Shown piece after piece: positions 32,397 to 40,525 of a stretch of DNA of 64,000 bases. Each line of letters begins with the position of its first letter. Positions within the stretch are counted from its first letter, which is position 1. Below the pieces are notes generated by a model. It saw only the letters and a program-made list of their open reading frames with translations. It searched no databases and was not told where the DNA came from. The stretch is from an uncultured Lachnospiraceae bacterium. GTDB taxonomy: Bacteria; Bacillota; Clostridia; Lachnospirales; Lachnospiraceae. The position numbers and the translations under genes were made by a program. The stretch spans positions 91,880 through 155,879 of the forward strand of contig CACXUY010000005.1 in the NCBI GenBank assembly GCA_902770965.1. The letters are read 5' to 3'.

Positions 32397-33027
32397 CTGT
32401 CTGTATCCTGCCTTCCCTCATCTCTATGACCTCATCCGCTACAGAATTGAGGAATTCCTTCTCATGCGATGCCACGATGATTATTCGGTCAGGGGACTTC
32501 ATATCACGTATCAGATCCGCTGCCATTTTGATGCCGTCCTCGTCAAGTGCATTGGTAGGTTCATCCAATATCAGGAGGCGCGGCTCCTCCATGATCGCTG
32601 CCGCAATTCCAAGTCTCTGCTTCATGCCAAGAGAGAATCTGCTGTAGCGAAGCTTCCCTGCTTCCGCCAAACCAACGCTTGATAGAGCATGCTCTATCCG
32701 TTCCTCCGTGCAGGACTTCGGGTTCAGCGACAGTATCAGTTCAAGATTCTTTGCCGCACTTAAATTTCCGATAAATGCAGGATTTTCAATCAGCAAACCA
32801 ACTGATTCCGGGAATTCGATATCCCTGCCAAGCTCTTTTCCATCGTACAGCACACGCCCTTCAGTAGGGTACATGAGTCCGCATAGTACCCTCAGCAGCA
32901 TGGTCTTGCCCGAGCCATTGTATCCCCGCAGACCATATACATGTCCTTCCTCAAAGACTGCACTGATATCGTTAAGAACCTTGCGACCGTTAAGTTCCTT
33001 TGTTACATGTTCAAGGATCATTCCCAT
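32386..33027 (-). CDS. ABC transporter ATP-binding protein
   Basis: This protein of about 213 residues has Walker A GYNGSGKTM, signature YSRFSLGMKQRLGIA and Walker B LLILDEPTNALD followed by the switch histidine in ASHEKEF. Order and length fit the ABC-2 exporter type used for peptides, antibiotics or lipids. The start at 33027 follows GGGGGA; an ATG six bases later is also possible and the frame is open to 33057. Two membrane proteins upstream (33267 and 34108) are the likely permeases. A 13-bp tandem repeat lies in the 239-bp gap to them. Confidence 0.9.
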   Translation of the reverse strand: MGMILEHVTKELNGRKVLNDISAVFEEGHVYGLRGYNGSGKTMLLRVLCGLMYPTEGRVLYDGKELGRDIEFPESVGLLIENPAFIGNLSAAKNLELILSLNPKSCTEERIEHALSSVGLAEAGKLRYSRFSLGMKQRLGIAAAIMEEPRLLILDEPTNALDEDGIKMAADLIRDMKSPDRIIIVASHEKEFLNSVADEVIEMREGRIQTDEK

Positions 33028-33151
33028 ACGCATCCCCCATGATGTTGTGCATCTCATATAAGCTGCCTAATAAAGGCAATTTCACTCAATAAAAACCGCC
33101 TGACTATGACAGACGTGCCCCCCATGTAATAACGACTGACGACATTTTTCA

Positions 33152-33242
33152 GAAGCTATTGCCTGAAACTATTGTCTGAAGCTATTGCCTGATACTATTG
33201 TCTGAAGCTATTGCCTGATACTATTGTCTGAAACTATTGTCT
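33152..33242. repeat. Seven 13-bp tandem repeats
   Basis: Seven consecutive copies of GA(A/T)(A/G)CTATTG(C/T)CT cover exactly 91 bp between the second permease gene and the ATPase gene. Two variants (gaagctattgcct and gaaactattgtct/gatactattgtct) alternate. The unit is not a multiple of three and lies outside the genes. Copy number probably varies. Confidence 0.9.
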
Positions 33243-33266
33243 GACATACAGATAAAATCCATATGG

Positions 33267-34121
33267 TTATTCTTCAATGACGCTTCCAAAAAAATCTTTC
33301 CGACGTATCATAAGGATGCCCAGAATCATAGCTGCCGCAACAATTCCCAGGCAGGAAGCCACCTGTATTTCGACTCCCATCCCCTCTGCATCGATCCAGC
33401 TGCTGCGTATCGCCATAGTACAGTTTCCCGGTAATAGCGGATGGACAGCAAATACCGATGCAAAAATCCACCCGGCTCCGATAACATAAGCAACAACCCT
33501 TCCAAAAGTTACAGACAGCAGAAGCAATACCATGCTCATGGCCATGATCCCAAGCATAGGCGCAACTATCAGCAAAAAAAAGCTCTGTCCCGTCGTCAGT
33601 GTTCCTGAAAAGCTGCCATCGGCACTGCCGAAGATGATTTCAGCTGCCTGACTGTGGCACTTCAATCCCAGGCCAAACCCACTGATAAGACAGCCGCCCA
33701 AGAAAGTTACTATTTCCATAGATATTCCGATCAGGTTGACCATTAAAGTATATATGCACTTAGCAAGCCACCATTGTTTCCGGCTGCTTTTCACGATATA
33801 TGGATATCCCCAGTTCTCCATTGCATATAGCGGATAGTCCAACGGCAGAAACAGATGCAGCATGATAAGCGTCAGCCACATATAAGACAGCTCAAATTCC
33901 CTCTGCTGTATCATGCGGATTCCTGGTATCGTTCCGCAATGTACAAAGGCGATCATATCTCCCAGACCGATCTCCCGAATCCCATATACACTGTCAAGAT
34001 TGCTTACAAATACATGGAAAACGTAACTGCAGTATGCGCAAAGCATGATCATAACGAAATACCTTTTTTTCAGTATTCCGCCTATTATCATATCTGCACA
34101 TGCTACTCTAAAGATTTTCAC
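33267..34121 (-). CDS. ABC-2 type membrane protein, second permease
   Basis: This 284-residue protein has about six hydrophobic helices and no cofactor motifs. It starts with GTG at 34121, with AAAGGAATG upstream, inside the end of the previous permease gene (14-bp overlap). Size, helix number and position next to an ABC ATPase suggest an ABC-2 type permease subunit of an exporter. A specific substrate cannot be named, but the small secreted peptide in the same operon is a candidate. Confidence 0.75.
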   Translation of the reverse strand: MKIFRVACADMIIGGILKKRYFVMIMLCAYCSYVFHVFVSNLDSVYGIREIGLGDMIAFVHCGTIPGIRMIQQREFELSYMWLTLIMLHLFLPLDYPLYAMENWGYPYIVKSSRKQWWLAKCIYTLMVNLIGISMEIVTFLGGCLISGFGLGLKCHSQAAEIIFGSADGSFSGTLTTGQSFFLLIVAPMLGIMAMSMVLLLLSVTFGRVVAYVIGAGWIFASVFAVHPLLPGNCTMAIRSSWIDAEGMGVEIQVASCLGIVAAAMILGILMIRRKDFFGSVIEE

Positions 34122-34956
34122 GCTTCATTCCTTTCCGATAATAAACTATAATTGCGGTTAAAGCAAAGCCGCACTGCCAGAGCAGGATATACCATGCAGG
34201 ATTGGGATTATTCGGCGCCGCTCTCATCAGAAGAAGCGGTCTTAATTCATATGCGCCTTTAAAGAGCGTACCGCGAGGAAGCTCCATAATCGTTGTAATA
34301 GCCAACATCAGCAGACATGGAAATACTGTGATCAAAAACGAGTTTGACAGATACATCTCAGACGCAAGCGCGATCACGGCACATACAGCCCCCCATACAG
34401 ATGACATAAGAATGCAGACTGCTATATACAGCACCGGATGATTATAGAACAGGCCTGATGCAAAACTTCCCTGCATGACTGCACTGATGAGTGACAGCAC
34501 ATGAACCGGTGCCAGCGGGCATACGACCGCACAAAGCATTACATCCAGCATCAAGAGGGTGAATATCAGCATAAATCCGGACATGGCGCATAACAAGAGC
34601 TTCGCTGTAAGATATTGTTTTTTTCCACAGTGGGAAATGACCTGCATCTGGTATCCGCTTTTCCGTTCTTTATGAAGCGATGCCCCAAAAGGTAAGGCAG
34701 CAAGGACCGGCAGTACAAGATAGAACAAGGTCGCTGTCATAAACCAACCATCCGCTGGGATAAAAAGTACCAGCAGCGATATGCTGTCCAGCCCCATCGG
34801 ATGCTGTGCGTCCGCCATGATTGAAAAGAAGGTGTTAACATAGTATGCTACTGAGATGAAATGCGCAGCTATAATAATCATTCCGAGCACTAAAGCGATC
34901 CTGTAATTCCTGTAAGCCAACATCTTTTTCATTTCATGCTTTATGGCATTCTTCAT
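34108..34956 (-). CDS. ABC-2 type membrane protein, first permease
   Basis: This 282-residue protein has six hydrophobic helices (first about 17-40) and an amphipathic positively charged start MKNAIKHEMKKMLAYRNYR, typical of ABC-2 permeases. It starts on the last base of the lipoprotein stop codon and overlaps the next permease by 14 bp, so it is tightly coupled to both. It likely pairs with the second permease and the ATPase. Confidence 0.75.
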   Translation of the reverse strand: MKNAIKHEMKKMLAYRNYRIALVLGMIIIAAHFISVAYYVNTFFSIMADAQHPMGLDSISLLVLFIPADGWFMTATLFYLVLPVLAALPFGASLHKERKSGYQMQVISHCGKKQYLTAKLLLCAMSGFMLIFTLLMLDVMLCAVVCPLAPVHVLSLISAVMQGSFASGLFYNHPVLYIAVCILMSSVWGAVCAVIALASEMYLSNSFLITVFPCLLMLAITTIMELPRGTLFKGAYELRPLLLMRAAPNNPNPAWYILLWQCGFALTAIIVYYRKGMKRENL

Positions 34957-35648
34957 CAGCTTCTATCCTTCCACTCAACCTGATATTGCCTGGCAGACTG
35001 CTCCAAGCCGCCCTGCATAGAGCTTATAAGAGGCGTATACTCATCAAGATAATAATTAACGCTATTATCACGGTATACGCTTCCTACTATAAAACCGATA
35101 TCGTACTCAGTTGCTTCACCAGGCTGCAATTCAAAACAACTCCAAGTATGATCCCCTTCCTGGCGTTTGCTGTAATAGTCAGCCGTTTTGTACATAACTG
35201 CTTTGCCTTTGTTATCTATGAAGTTCAAGAACAGATTGTCCGCACGAAATATGTAAGGCGTGTCATAACCGGCCTCTTTGTAGTGTTTATACTCCGCATC
35301 TATGTTAGTTACTTTTATGTGAAGCACATACATTATCGCCTCGTAGTTCAAGCTACCGTCATTGTTCAGGAAATCATCCCTGTGGATTTCTTCAATCTTT
35401 CCATCGTTATTTTCAGCCATTATGCAGGTATGCTCATCAATATAGTCAAGGTTGATACCATCTTTCCCCGGAGACCGTGTGATATAGGCATCCGTGATCT
35501 GATATTTGACATTTCCCTTATATGAACGACTGTCAACTTCGAGATACTCTTCCTGTGCAGGATTCAAATAATCGGGTATGGACTTATGAACGCATCCACT
35601 TAACGAAAAGCTGAGAACCAGTGCAATGATTACAAGTATTTTTTTCAT
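34956..35648 (-). CDS. Lipoprotein of the BlaRI-ABC operon
   Basis: This 230-residue protein begins MKKILVIIALVLSFSLSGC, a lipoprotein signal with lipobox LSGC (Cys19). The start at 35648 was chosen because the longer frame to 35684 adds residues before the signal. The outer domain has a DUF-like beta pattern (KYQITDAYITRS, LHIKVTNIDAEY, FELQPGEATEYDIGFIV) reminiscent of Ig-like lipoproteins that bind ions or peptides, but no family is claimed. It may be an immunity or sensing lipoprotein for the small peptide encoded just upstream. Confidence 0.8.
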   Translation of the reverse strand: MKKILVIIALVLSFSLSGCVHKSIPDYLNPAQEEYLEVDSRSYKGNVKYQITDAYITRSPGKDGINLDYIDEHTCIMAENNDGKIEEIHRDDFLNNDGSLNYEAIMYVLHIKVTNIDAEYKHYKEAGYDTPYIFRADNLFLNFIDNKGKAVMYKTADYYSKRQEGDHTWSCFELQPGEATEYDIGFIVGSVYRDNSVNYYLDEYTPLISSMQGGLEQSARQYQVEWKDRS

Positions 35649-35665
35649 TTGAGTCACCATCAAAC

Positions 35666-35701
35666 AGCAGACGATCTCCCCCAAAAGAAAGACCGCCTGC
35701 T
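35666..35701 (-). terminator. Hairpin directly after the small peptide gene
   Basis: Two 12-base arms (35666-35677 and 35690-35701) pair with two G-U pairs. The stem starts on the base after the peptide stop codon. A hairpin here would protect or partly terminate the transcript, so that the peptide is made in excess of the downstream transporter. This layout is common for bacteriocin-type operons. Confidence 0.55.
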
Positions 35702-35920
35702 TTACGATGTCAAATTATTGCCAAGCGTCAGTATAAGACCGTGTGCTGTCTGGACTCCACAAGCCTTTTCCTTGTTTCTTGCCCCAGTCTTTACGTTAAA
35801 ATTCGTAGCATTTACATCAAAGTTAATCGGCATGTCGTTCGTATTTGCAGCAAATACATTAAGTGCTGTAGGTAATGCCAAAACGCACACAAGTAAGAAT
35901 ACCAATAACTTCTTGTTCAT
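35702..35920 (-). CDS. Small secreted peptide precursor
   Basis: The 72-residue product begins MNKKLLVFLLVCVLALPTALNVFAA, a classical signal peptide with an AFAA-like cleavage site near residue 25. The mature part is about 47 residues with one cysteine, several Asn/Thr-rich stretches (NDMPINFDVNATNFNVKTGARN) and a hydrophobic end (GLILTLGNNLTS). AAGGAG is upstream. It lies between blaR1-like and the lipoprotein and ABC genes, so it is plausibly a bacteriocin, signalling peptide or autoinducer. A weak likeness to the start of DUF2712-type secreted proteins was considered and cannot be settled here. Confidence 0.75.
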   Translation of the reverse strand: MNKKLLVFLLVCVLALPTALNVFAANTNDMPINFDVNATNFNVKTGARNKEKACGVQTAHGLILTLGNNLTS

Positions 35921-35977
35921 TTTTTCTCCTTTTTGCTTTGACTATAGTATTAGCATATATAATGAGCGGATATCACC

Positions 35978-37342
35978 TCATCGGTAATATCCATTCGCAG
36001 TGATGGCTTCGGAGCCGGTGTTCCTGACAAAAACCTTGTAAGATCCAGTCTGTGTGACACTGAACTCATGGTTTATCCAACCGCTTCCCGTAATATATGT
36101 CTGCGATCCATTTGGTTGGACGATACCTACATCAACGCTGACAGATGAAGGATCAATATCTACGCTTATGCGTATCGTATCTCCACTGTTCTTTGCAAAT
36201 ACCGGTGATTTTAATGTAGCCCCTGGATTTAAAACCCAACTGAAACAACCACCGCCTCTTTCATTCTGCTTCACTTCACCTTCCGAAACCGAGCTGAAAT
36301 CATCATTGCCGATAAACTCTTCATATTCCTTCGGCGGCTGCAGCGGCTCCCGGATACGGACAACCGTTGCGTCATACACCGGTCTGTGCAAAGCGACGCT
36401 CCCAAACCCTGCTGCCAAGGCAGCAGTACCGTTTATCAGAATGAACGTACAAGTGAGCAACAATGCTGCCGCTTTGCTTATCTTTTTCTTTCTTTTTTTT
36501 ACTTCCATATACTTAATCCTCTTTGTAACCTGTGTGCTGCTTTCAAGTAAAGCCGTGTTATATGTTCCGACCTGCCCAGTCTGTATGACCGCATTCGACA
36601 ACAATGTCTCATAGTATATCTTTCTGTCTACATAATTGGCGCAGGTACTGTTGTCACAGCGATACTCTGTCCATTCATTCACAGACTTAAGCAACAGATG
36701 CCGTGTGACAGGGTTGAACCAGTGTATATCCTCTGCAATAACGGCCAACTTCTTGACGACAAGGTCGCCATTCCTGATATGCATCAACTCGTGAACAAGG
36801 ATACATTCCAGCTCTTCTTTAGTATACTCCCTGTCTGCCGGCAGCAGTATCAGAGGACGGATCACGCCCACCAACATCGGGGTATGGACCGCATAGCCTT
36901 TAAGTAATGTCACAGTTTTTCTGACGCCTGTCAGCTCGAGACAATGCTTAAGCGTCTCATGCTCTTTTTGCTCTACAGGCATACATCCCCTAACCAGCTT
37001 ACGCAGCATATATGCACTGTAAACATATCCCCTCAGATGCCAGATCATACCAACGACCCATAGGATCGCCAATCCGTGAGTCACATAGGTAAGGAAAGGA
37101 GTTGGCAGAAACGCCACATCCAAAAATAGGCTGCGACCGTTATAGATCCACGTCAAAGCATCAATCATCAGATATCCGACAGGTATCAGATGCAGACATA
37201 TACTGCAGATCAGAAGCATACAAGCCAAACTGTCCCCACCCCAACCACGAAGCGACTTCTCTATTGCCCGCCATATCAGCAGAGATATCGCAGCTGTCAA
37301 AGTGGTGATCAATATCAGGAAGAAATTATCTGTCCAAATCAT
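35978..37342 (-). CDS. BlaR1-like M56 peptidase sensor with an added outer domain
   Basis: This 454-residue protein has membrane helices near 7-25, 40-62, 83-105 and about 291-312. The zinc peptidase motif HELMH (H184, E185, H188) is in ECILVHELMHIRNGDLVVKK, and the third ligand region follows in NEWTEYRCDN. The M56 part fits BlaR1/MecR1. The outer C-terminal domain (about 315-454) is not the usual penicillin-binding sensor. It has a beta-sandwich look (GATLKSPVFAKNSGDTIRISVDI, GSYKVFVRNTGS). The sensor probably detects something other than a beta-lactam and then inactivates the BlaI-like repressor, whose gene it overlaps by 17 bp. Confidence 0.88.
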   Translation of the reverse strand: MIWTDNFFLILITTLTAAISLLIWRAIEKSLRGWGGDSLACMLLICSICLHLIPVGYLMIDALTWIYNGRSLFLDVAFLPTPFLTYVTHGLAILWVVGMIWHLRGYVYSAYMLRKLVRGCMPVEQKEHETLKHCLELTGVRKTVTLLKGYAVHTPMLVGVIRPLILLPADREYTKEELECILVHELMHIRNGDLVVKKLAVIAEDIHWFNPVTRHLLLKSVNEWTEYRCDNSTCANYVDRKIYYETLLSNAVIQTGQVGTYNTALLESSTQVTKRIKYMEVKKRKKKISKAAALLLTCTFILINGTAALAAGFGSVALHRPVYDATVVRIREPLQPPKEYEEFIGNDDFSSVSEGEVKQNERGGGCFSWVLNPGATLKSPVFAKNSGDTIRISVDIDPSSVSVDVGIVQPNGSQTYITGSGWINHEFSVTQTGSYKVFVRNTGSEAITANGYYR

Positions 37343-37733
37343 CTATTATCCTCCGAATCTCATCTACCTCCTTCTCACTGATACCGCCATTGTCATCCGA
37401 TGCATATGCCGCTATCATCTTCGCCGCAGAGCCGCCAAACCAAAAATCTGCAAACTGTCTCGTCTGGTCTGCAATATACTCCGCCTCGGACACTATCGGC
37501 ACATAGTAGTGTATCTGTCCTTTTTTATAGGAGTCTATGAACCCTTTCTGCCTCAGATGCAAAATGAAAGTTGTGATGGTCGACCGCTCATAACTAATCC
37601 CATACCTCTCAGCCAACTCTTGTTGAATCTCAACTGCAGATATGGGCTTGCTGTGATCCCACACGATCTTCATTGTCATCGCCTCGCGCTGAGTCAGCGC
37701 ATCTCGGCGAATCTTATCATTACCTGTTTTCAT
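37326..37733 (-). CDS. BlaI/MecI-family transcriptional repressor
   Basis: This 135-residue winged-helix protein has LTQREAMTMKIVWDHSKPISAVEIQQELAERYGISYERSTITTF at the DNA-binding end, then KGQIHYYVPIVSEAEYIADQTRQF, as in BlaI and MecI. Such repressors are cut after their partner BlaR1-like sensor is activated. It is the first gene of the operon and sits behind a near-consensus promoter, so it probably represses its own operon. GGAGG lies before the start. Confidence 0.92.
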   Translation of the reverse strand: MKTGNDKIRRDALTQREAMTMKIVWDHSKPISAVEIQQELAERYGISYERSTITTFILHLRQKGFIDSYKKGQIHYYVPIVSEAEYIADQTRQFADFWFGGSAAKMIAAYASDDNGGISEKEVDEIRRIIDDLDR

Positions 37734-37763
37734 GTAAAACCTCCGGATAATCTACATGCTATT

Positions 37764-37792
37764 ATTATAGTATAAGTAAATCGATGTGTCAA
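37764..37792 (-). promoter_or_regulatory. Near-consensus promoter of the BlaRI-peptide-ABC operon
   Basis: Perfect TTGACA (37787-37792) and perfect TATAAT (37764-37769) are 17 bases apart on the minus strand, 30 bases before blaI-like. A promoter this strong needs repression, which fits a BlaI-type regulator. Short dyads around the -10 could be the operator. Confidence 0.85.
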
Positions 37793-37821
37793 CCGTTGCT
37801 TCTAGAGCTATCTAGATTTTT

Positions 37822-37890
37822 AATGATACGACAGCCTATGAAACCATTATGGTTGTGTTGGAAATGATCAGTCTGTTGATGTCATCTGGG
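37822..37890 (+). pseudogene. Broken small holin-like toxin gene, copy 2
   Basis: The frame reads NDTTAYETIMVVLEMISLLMSSG, close in pattern and DNA (ccattatggttgtgt core) to the remnant at 31469. A stop codon precedes it and no start codon is in frame. The basic tail of the family is replaced by unrelated residues. Copies 1 and 2 lie in the same orientation on either side of the BlaRI-ABC operon. Confidence 0.4.
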
Positions 37891-37947
37891 AGGCATCCAC
37901 TTTGGAGTGGGTGCCTTCAACCCATAAAGTAAACATCCATAGCACGC

Positions 37948-37989
37948 CTGTATGCTGCCACGACGTATAGAAGTCGTTGCAGCATACAG
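37948..37989. repeat. 17-bp inverted repeat
   Basis: Two 17-base arms with a single mismatch (ctgtatgctgccacgac and its complement) enclose 8 bases. It lies downstream of the leftward nucleotidyltransferase gene, where it may act as a terminator. No T-tract follows. Confidence 0.55.
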
Positions 37990-38071
37990 GCAGTGTATGT
38001 GTATGCATACCTATATGGCCACCCGCTTCGCGGGGCCGACTTCTAAAGTAACCGTCTTAATCCAAATCTTC

Positions 38072-39022
38072 TTACAGCTCCAGCGGCGTAGAGTAGACTC
38101 CCTTCTTGCACATGTCGCGGAATCTTTCCATGACATATTCCTTGTCCTGTGCGTAGGTCATGCCAAACCACTGATCATTGGTGGGAAGAACCGTAACATC
38201 GGCCTCGCCTGACGCAATCATGGCGTCGATCATGATGGGCAGAAGATACTCCTCTTTAAGGTGTGGGTCATGATTGGGGTCAAGGTTAGGGTCGCCTTCA
38301 GGGATGTTCGTGAGAAAGGTCTTGAAGCCTTCCTCAAGCCGAGGCATAAAGCTCTGCCTGAAGCCCCAAAAATTCATGGACACCAGTCCTTTATCATCAA
38401 GGATCCTCTTCTTTCCGGCATAAACTCCCGTAACAACACCGTCAGCTCCCTTGATTATCTCCTTGGTCTCATCTATGCCGGTCAGCCGTCCATCCTCCGA
38501 CACATGGCAGACTCCCCTCGTGACCGTTCCGTTGTCGCTCAGGGTATTTCCAAGGATAAAACCGGCCATGGCCAAGTGGTGGATTCCATCCTCCTTCTGC
38601 TCTCTGACAAGATAATCATAGATCAGGCGAAACGCCTCTTTTCCATAATAATCATCGGCATTTATAACTGCAAAAGGACCGTCTAAGACATCCTTGCAGC
38701 ACAGCACCGCATGTCCGGTACCCCAAGGCTTCGTGCGCCCATCAGGACAGGCAAAGCCCTCCGGCAAATCCTTGAGATCCTGATACACATAGATCACATT
38801 CATCTTCTTGCTGACTCGGTCTCCGATTATCTGCTTGAAGTCTTCCTCGATTTCTTTCCTGATGATAAATACAACCGTATCAAAACCGGCTTCTTTCGCA
38901 TCATAGACAGAATAATCAATGACAAGCTCACCGGAAGGGCCCACCTTTGCCAGCTGTTTGATACCGCCGCCGTATCTTCTTCCTATTCCGGCAGCCATAA
39001 CAACAAGGGCAGGTTTTTTCAT
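38072..39022 (-). CDS. Nucleotidyltransferase family protein (sugar-1-phosphate type)
   Basis: This 316-residue protein starts MKKPALVVMAAGIGRRYGGGIKQLAKVGPSGE, the NTP-binding loop of NTP_transferase (sugar nucleotidyltransferase) proteins. Metal-binding aspartates are in FAVINADDYYG, and WGTGHAVL is the base-recognition loop. It should join a nucleotide to a sugar-1-phosphate. The sugar and nucleotide cannot be named from sequence. AGGAG sets the start at 39022; the frame is open to 39049. It is next to two GT4 genes, which suggests a role in donor supply for surface glycans. Confidence 0.85.
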   Translation of the reverse strand: MKKPALVVMAAGIGRRYGGGIKQLAKVGPSGELVIDYSVYDAKEAGFDTVVFIIRKEIEEDFKQIIGDRVSKKMNVIYVYQDLKDLPEGFACPDGRTKPWGTGHAVLCCKDVLDGPFAVINADDYYGKEAFRLIYDYLVREQKEDGIHHLAMAGFILGNTLSDNGTVTRGVCHVSEDGRLTGIDETKEIIKGADGVVTGVYAGKKRILDDKGLVSMNFWGFRQSFMPRLEEGFKTFLTNIPEGDPNLDPNHDPHLKEEYLLPIMIDAMIASGEADVTVLPTNDQWFGMTYAQDKEYVMERFRDMCKKGVYSTPLEL

Positions 39023-39136
39023 GCTTCTTCTCCTACTGTTTCTAAACATTTATTAAAATGATATCCATATATCCATATATCCATCACTATACCACACCCC
39101 AATTTCGGGTTGTCAGCCATACAGGCTTCGCAGAAC

Positions 39137-39195
39137 ATACTAAATCTGCATGCCAAGATTGGCACCACCAACTGTATAAGTCTCGGCGTGGCTCT
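39137..39195 (+). repeat. Dispersed repeat with a tgcc/ggca hairpin, copy 1
   Basis: About 75 percent of 44 aligned bases match 56272-56330, centred on a conserved small stem (39151-39164) and a tataagt block. In the second copy the stem keeps pairing by G-U changes, which hints at selection on structure. Confidence 0.5.
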
Positions 39196-39218
39196 GCGCT
39201 ATGCGCTGCCCCTCACCG

Positions 39219-40508
39219 TCACTCCTCCAAAAGCGACTTGTACAGCTCATATGCATCATCGAGCATTTTCTTCGAAGAAAAATGCTCCTTGACCCTCTTT
39301 CTGGCAGCCGCTCCGTAGCTCAGCCTTAGTTCGTCATCATCTGCCAAAAGCTGCATGGCCTTGCCCAAGGCTTCCGCATCCTCCGGCGGTACTGTAAGTC
39401 CTGTCTGATGGTCCAGGCTCACATATGGAGCCCCGCTGGGTATGTCCGTGTTGATGACCGGTTTTCCCCATGCCATTGCCTCGATCTGCACCAGTCCAAA
39501 GGCCTCATTCCGCTCTATCGATGGCAGCACCAGAACATCGCATTCCTTCAGCTCATGCTGCACCATGGCATCGTCAAGGTCAGTCTTGAAAGCAACCCGG
39601 TCAGCGACCCCCAGATAGTCAGCTTGACCTATAAGCTCTGTCCTGAGCGGTCCGTCACCGACGATGGTGAGTTCCGCGCCTTCTACCTTCGAAAAAGCTT
39701 CGATGAGATAGCGGCAGCCCTTGTAGCCGACAAGCCGGCCCACAAACAGGAAACGAACCGGTCGGTCAGCATTTCCTTCAGAAGTATCCACTGCGGAATT
39801 GTTTCCTTTAAAAACATCCGCGCTGTCCGCAGAATCCGCTTCGGCCGCAATGACTGCCGAATCCGCTTCTGTTCGGTTGTCAGACCAGTGCTTGACACTG
39901 GTCCTGCCACAATTCTTCATGCGATTCTTGGCACGGTTCATAGTGCGGTTTCTGGCAGCGTCCATCGCCTCAAGCACTTCCTCATCGCTTGGTATCACGT
40001 CCTGGCCATATGGGATGATGACACATTTTTCCCTGTAAGGCTTCAGGAATGACGAACCTTCTATATGTCCTTCCGTGGCGACGATTATGCGGTCAGCCCT
40101 TCTAAGCGTCCATTCGATCAGCGGGCGGAAGATGAACATCAGCTTCTCCTGCCTGACTATGTCGCTGTGCCACCAGACCAGAACCTTCCCCTTGTATCCG
40201 GAAAGGAGCAGCGCCAGATCAGCCAATGGGAAAGGCGTATGAAGCTGGACGATATCGCTTCTATGCGACAGATAGCGAAAGTATGCGATGAAGGAAAACG
40301 ATACAGGCATGGAGAAGAACACGCCAAGGCTCGAAGCCCTGACCACCTTTACTCCGTTCCTGCGTTCAGCTTTGGTCAAACCCCTTTCTCTGCAGACCAG
40401 AACCATTGTGTTGGTTCTCTCGTTGAGTCCCTCCGCCAGCTGCCGCACTATCTTCTCTATGCCGCCCGTCGTAGGAGGGTACAGCTTGTTGACCTGAAGC
40501 ACCTTCAT
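39219..40508 (-). CDS. GT4-family glycosyltransferase with an inserted low-complexity segment
   Basis: This 429-residue GT-B enzyme begins MKVLQVNKLYPPTTGGIEKIVRQLAEGL and has FVGRLVGYKGCRYLIEAF, IVGDGPLRTEL and LPSIERNEAFGLVQIEAMAWGKPVINTDIPSG in the C-terminal half, as in GT4 mannosyl- and galactosyl-transferases. Residues about 185-250 are an unusual Asn/Arg- then Ala/Asp-rich insert (NRTMNRAKNRMKN and EADSAVIAAEADSADSAD) at the hinge between the two lobes; relatives lack it. The insert probably arose by repeat expansion. Its neighbour at 40526 is another GT4 gene 17 bp away. Confidence 0.9.
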   Translation of the reverse strand: MKVLQVNKLYPPTTGGIEKIVRQLAEGLNERTNTMVLVCRERGLTKAERRNGVKVVRASSLGVFFSMPVSFSFIAYFRYLSHRSDIVQLHTPFPLADLALLLSGYKGKVLVWWHSDIVRQEKLMFIFRPLIEWTLRRADRIIVATEGHIEGSSFLKPYREKCVIIPYGQDVIPSDEEVLEAMDAARNRTMNRAKNRMKNCGRTSVKHWSDNRTEADSAVIAAEADSADSADVFKGNNSAVDTSEGNADRPVRFLFVGRLVGYKGCRYLIEAFSKVEGAELTIVGDGPLRTELIGQADYLGVADRVAFKTDLDDAMVQHELKECDVLVLPSIERNEAFGLVQIEAMAWGKPVINTDIPSGAPYVSLDHQTGLTVPPEDAEALGKAMQLLADDDELRLSYGAAARKRVKEHFSSKKMLDDAYELYKSLLEE

Positions 40509-40525
40509 CGCACACCCCTTATCTT

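Larger units (their letters stand above)
37734..38071. other. 338-bp region upstream of the BlaRI operon
   Basis: It holds the operon promoter, the second toxin-like remnant (37822-37890, plus), an inverted repeat (37892-37915, ggcatccact/agtgggtgcc) and a longer one (37948-37989). No intact gene is supported. Confidence 0.6.

Noticed and set aside
37326..37342. Frameshift between BlaI-like and BlaR1-like genes
   Set aside because: The 17-bp overlap is a normal coupled arrangement; both frames are complete with their own starts and stops.
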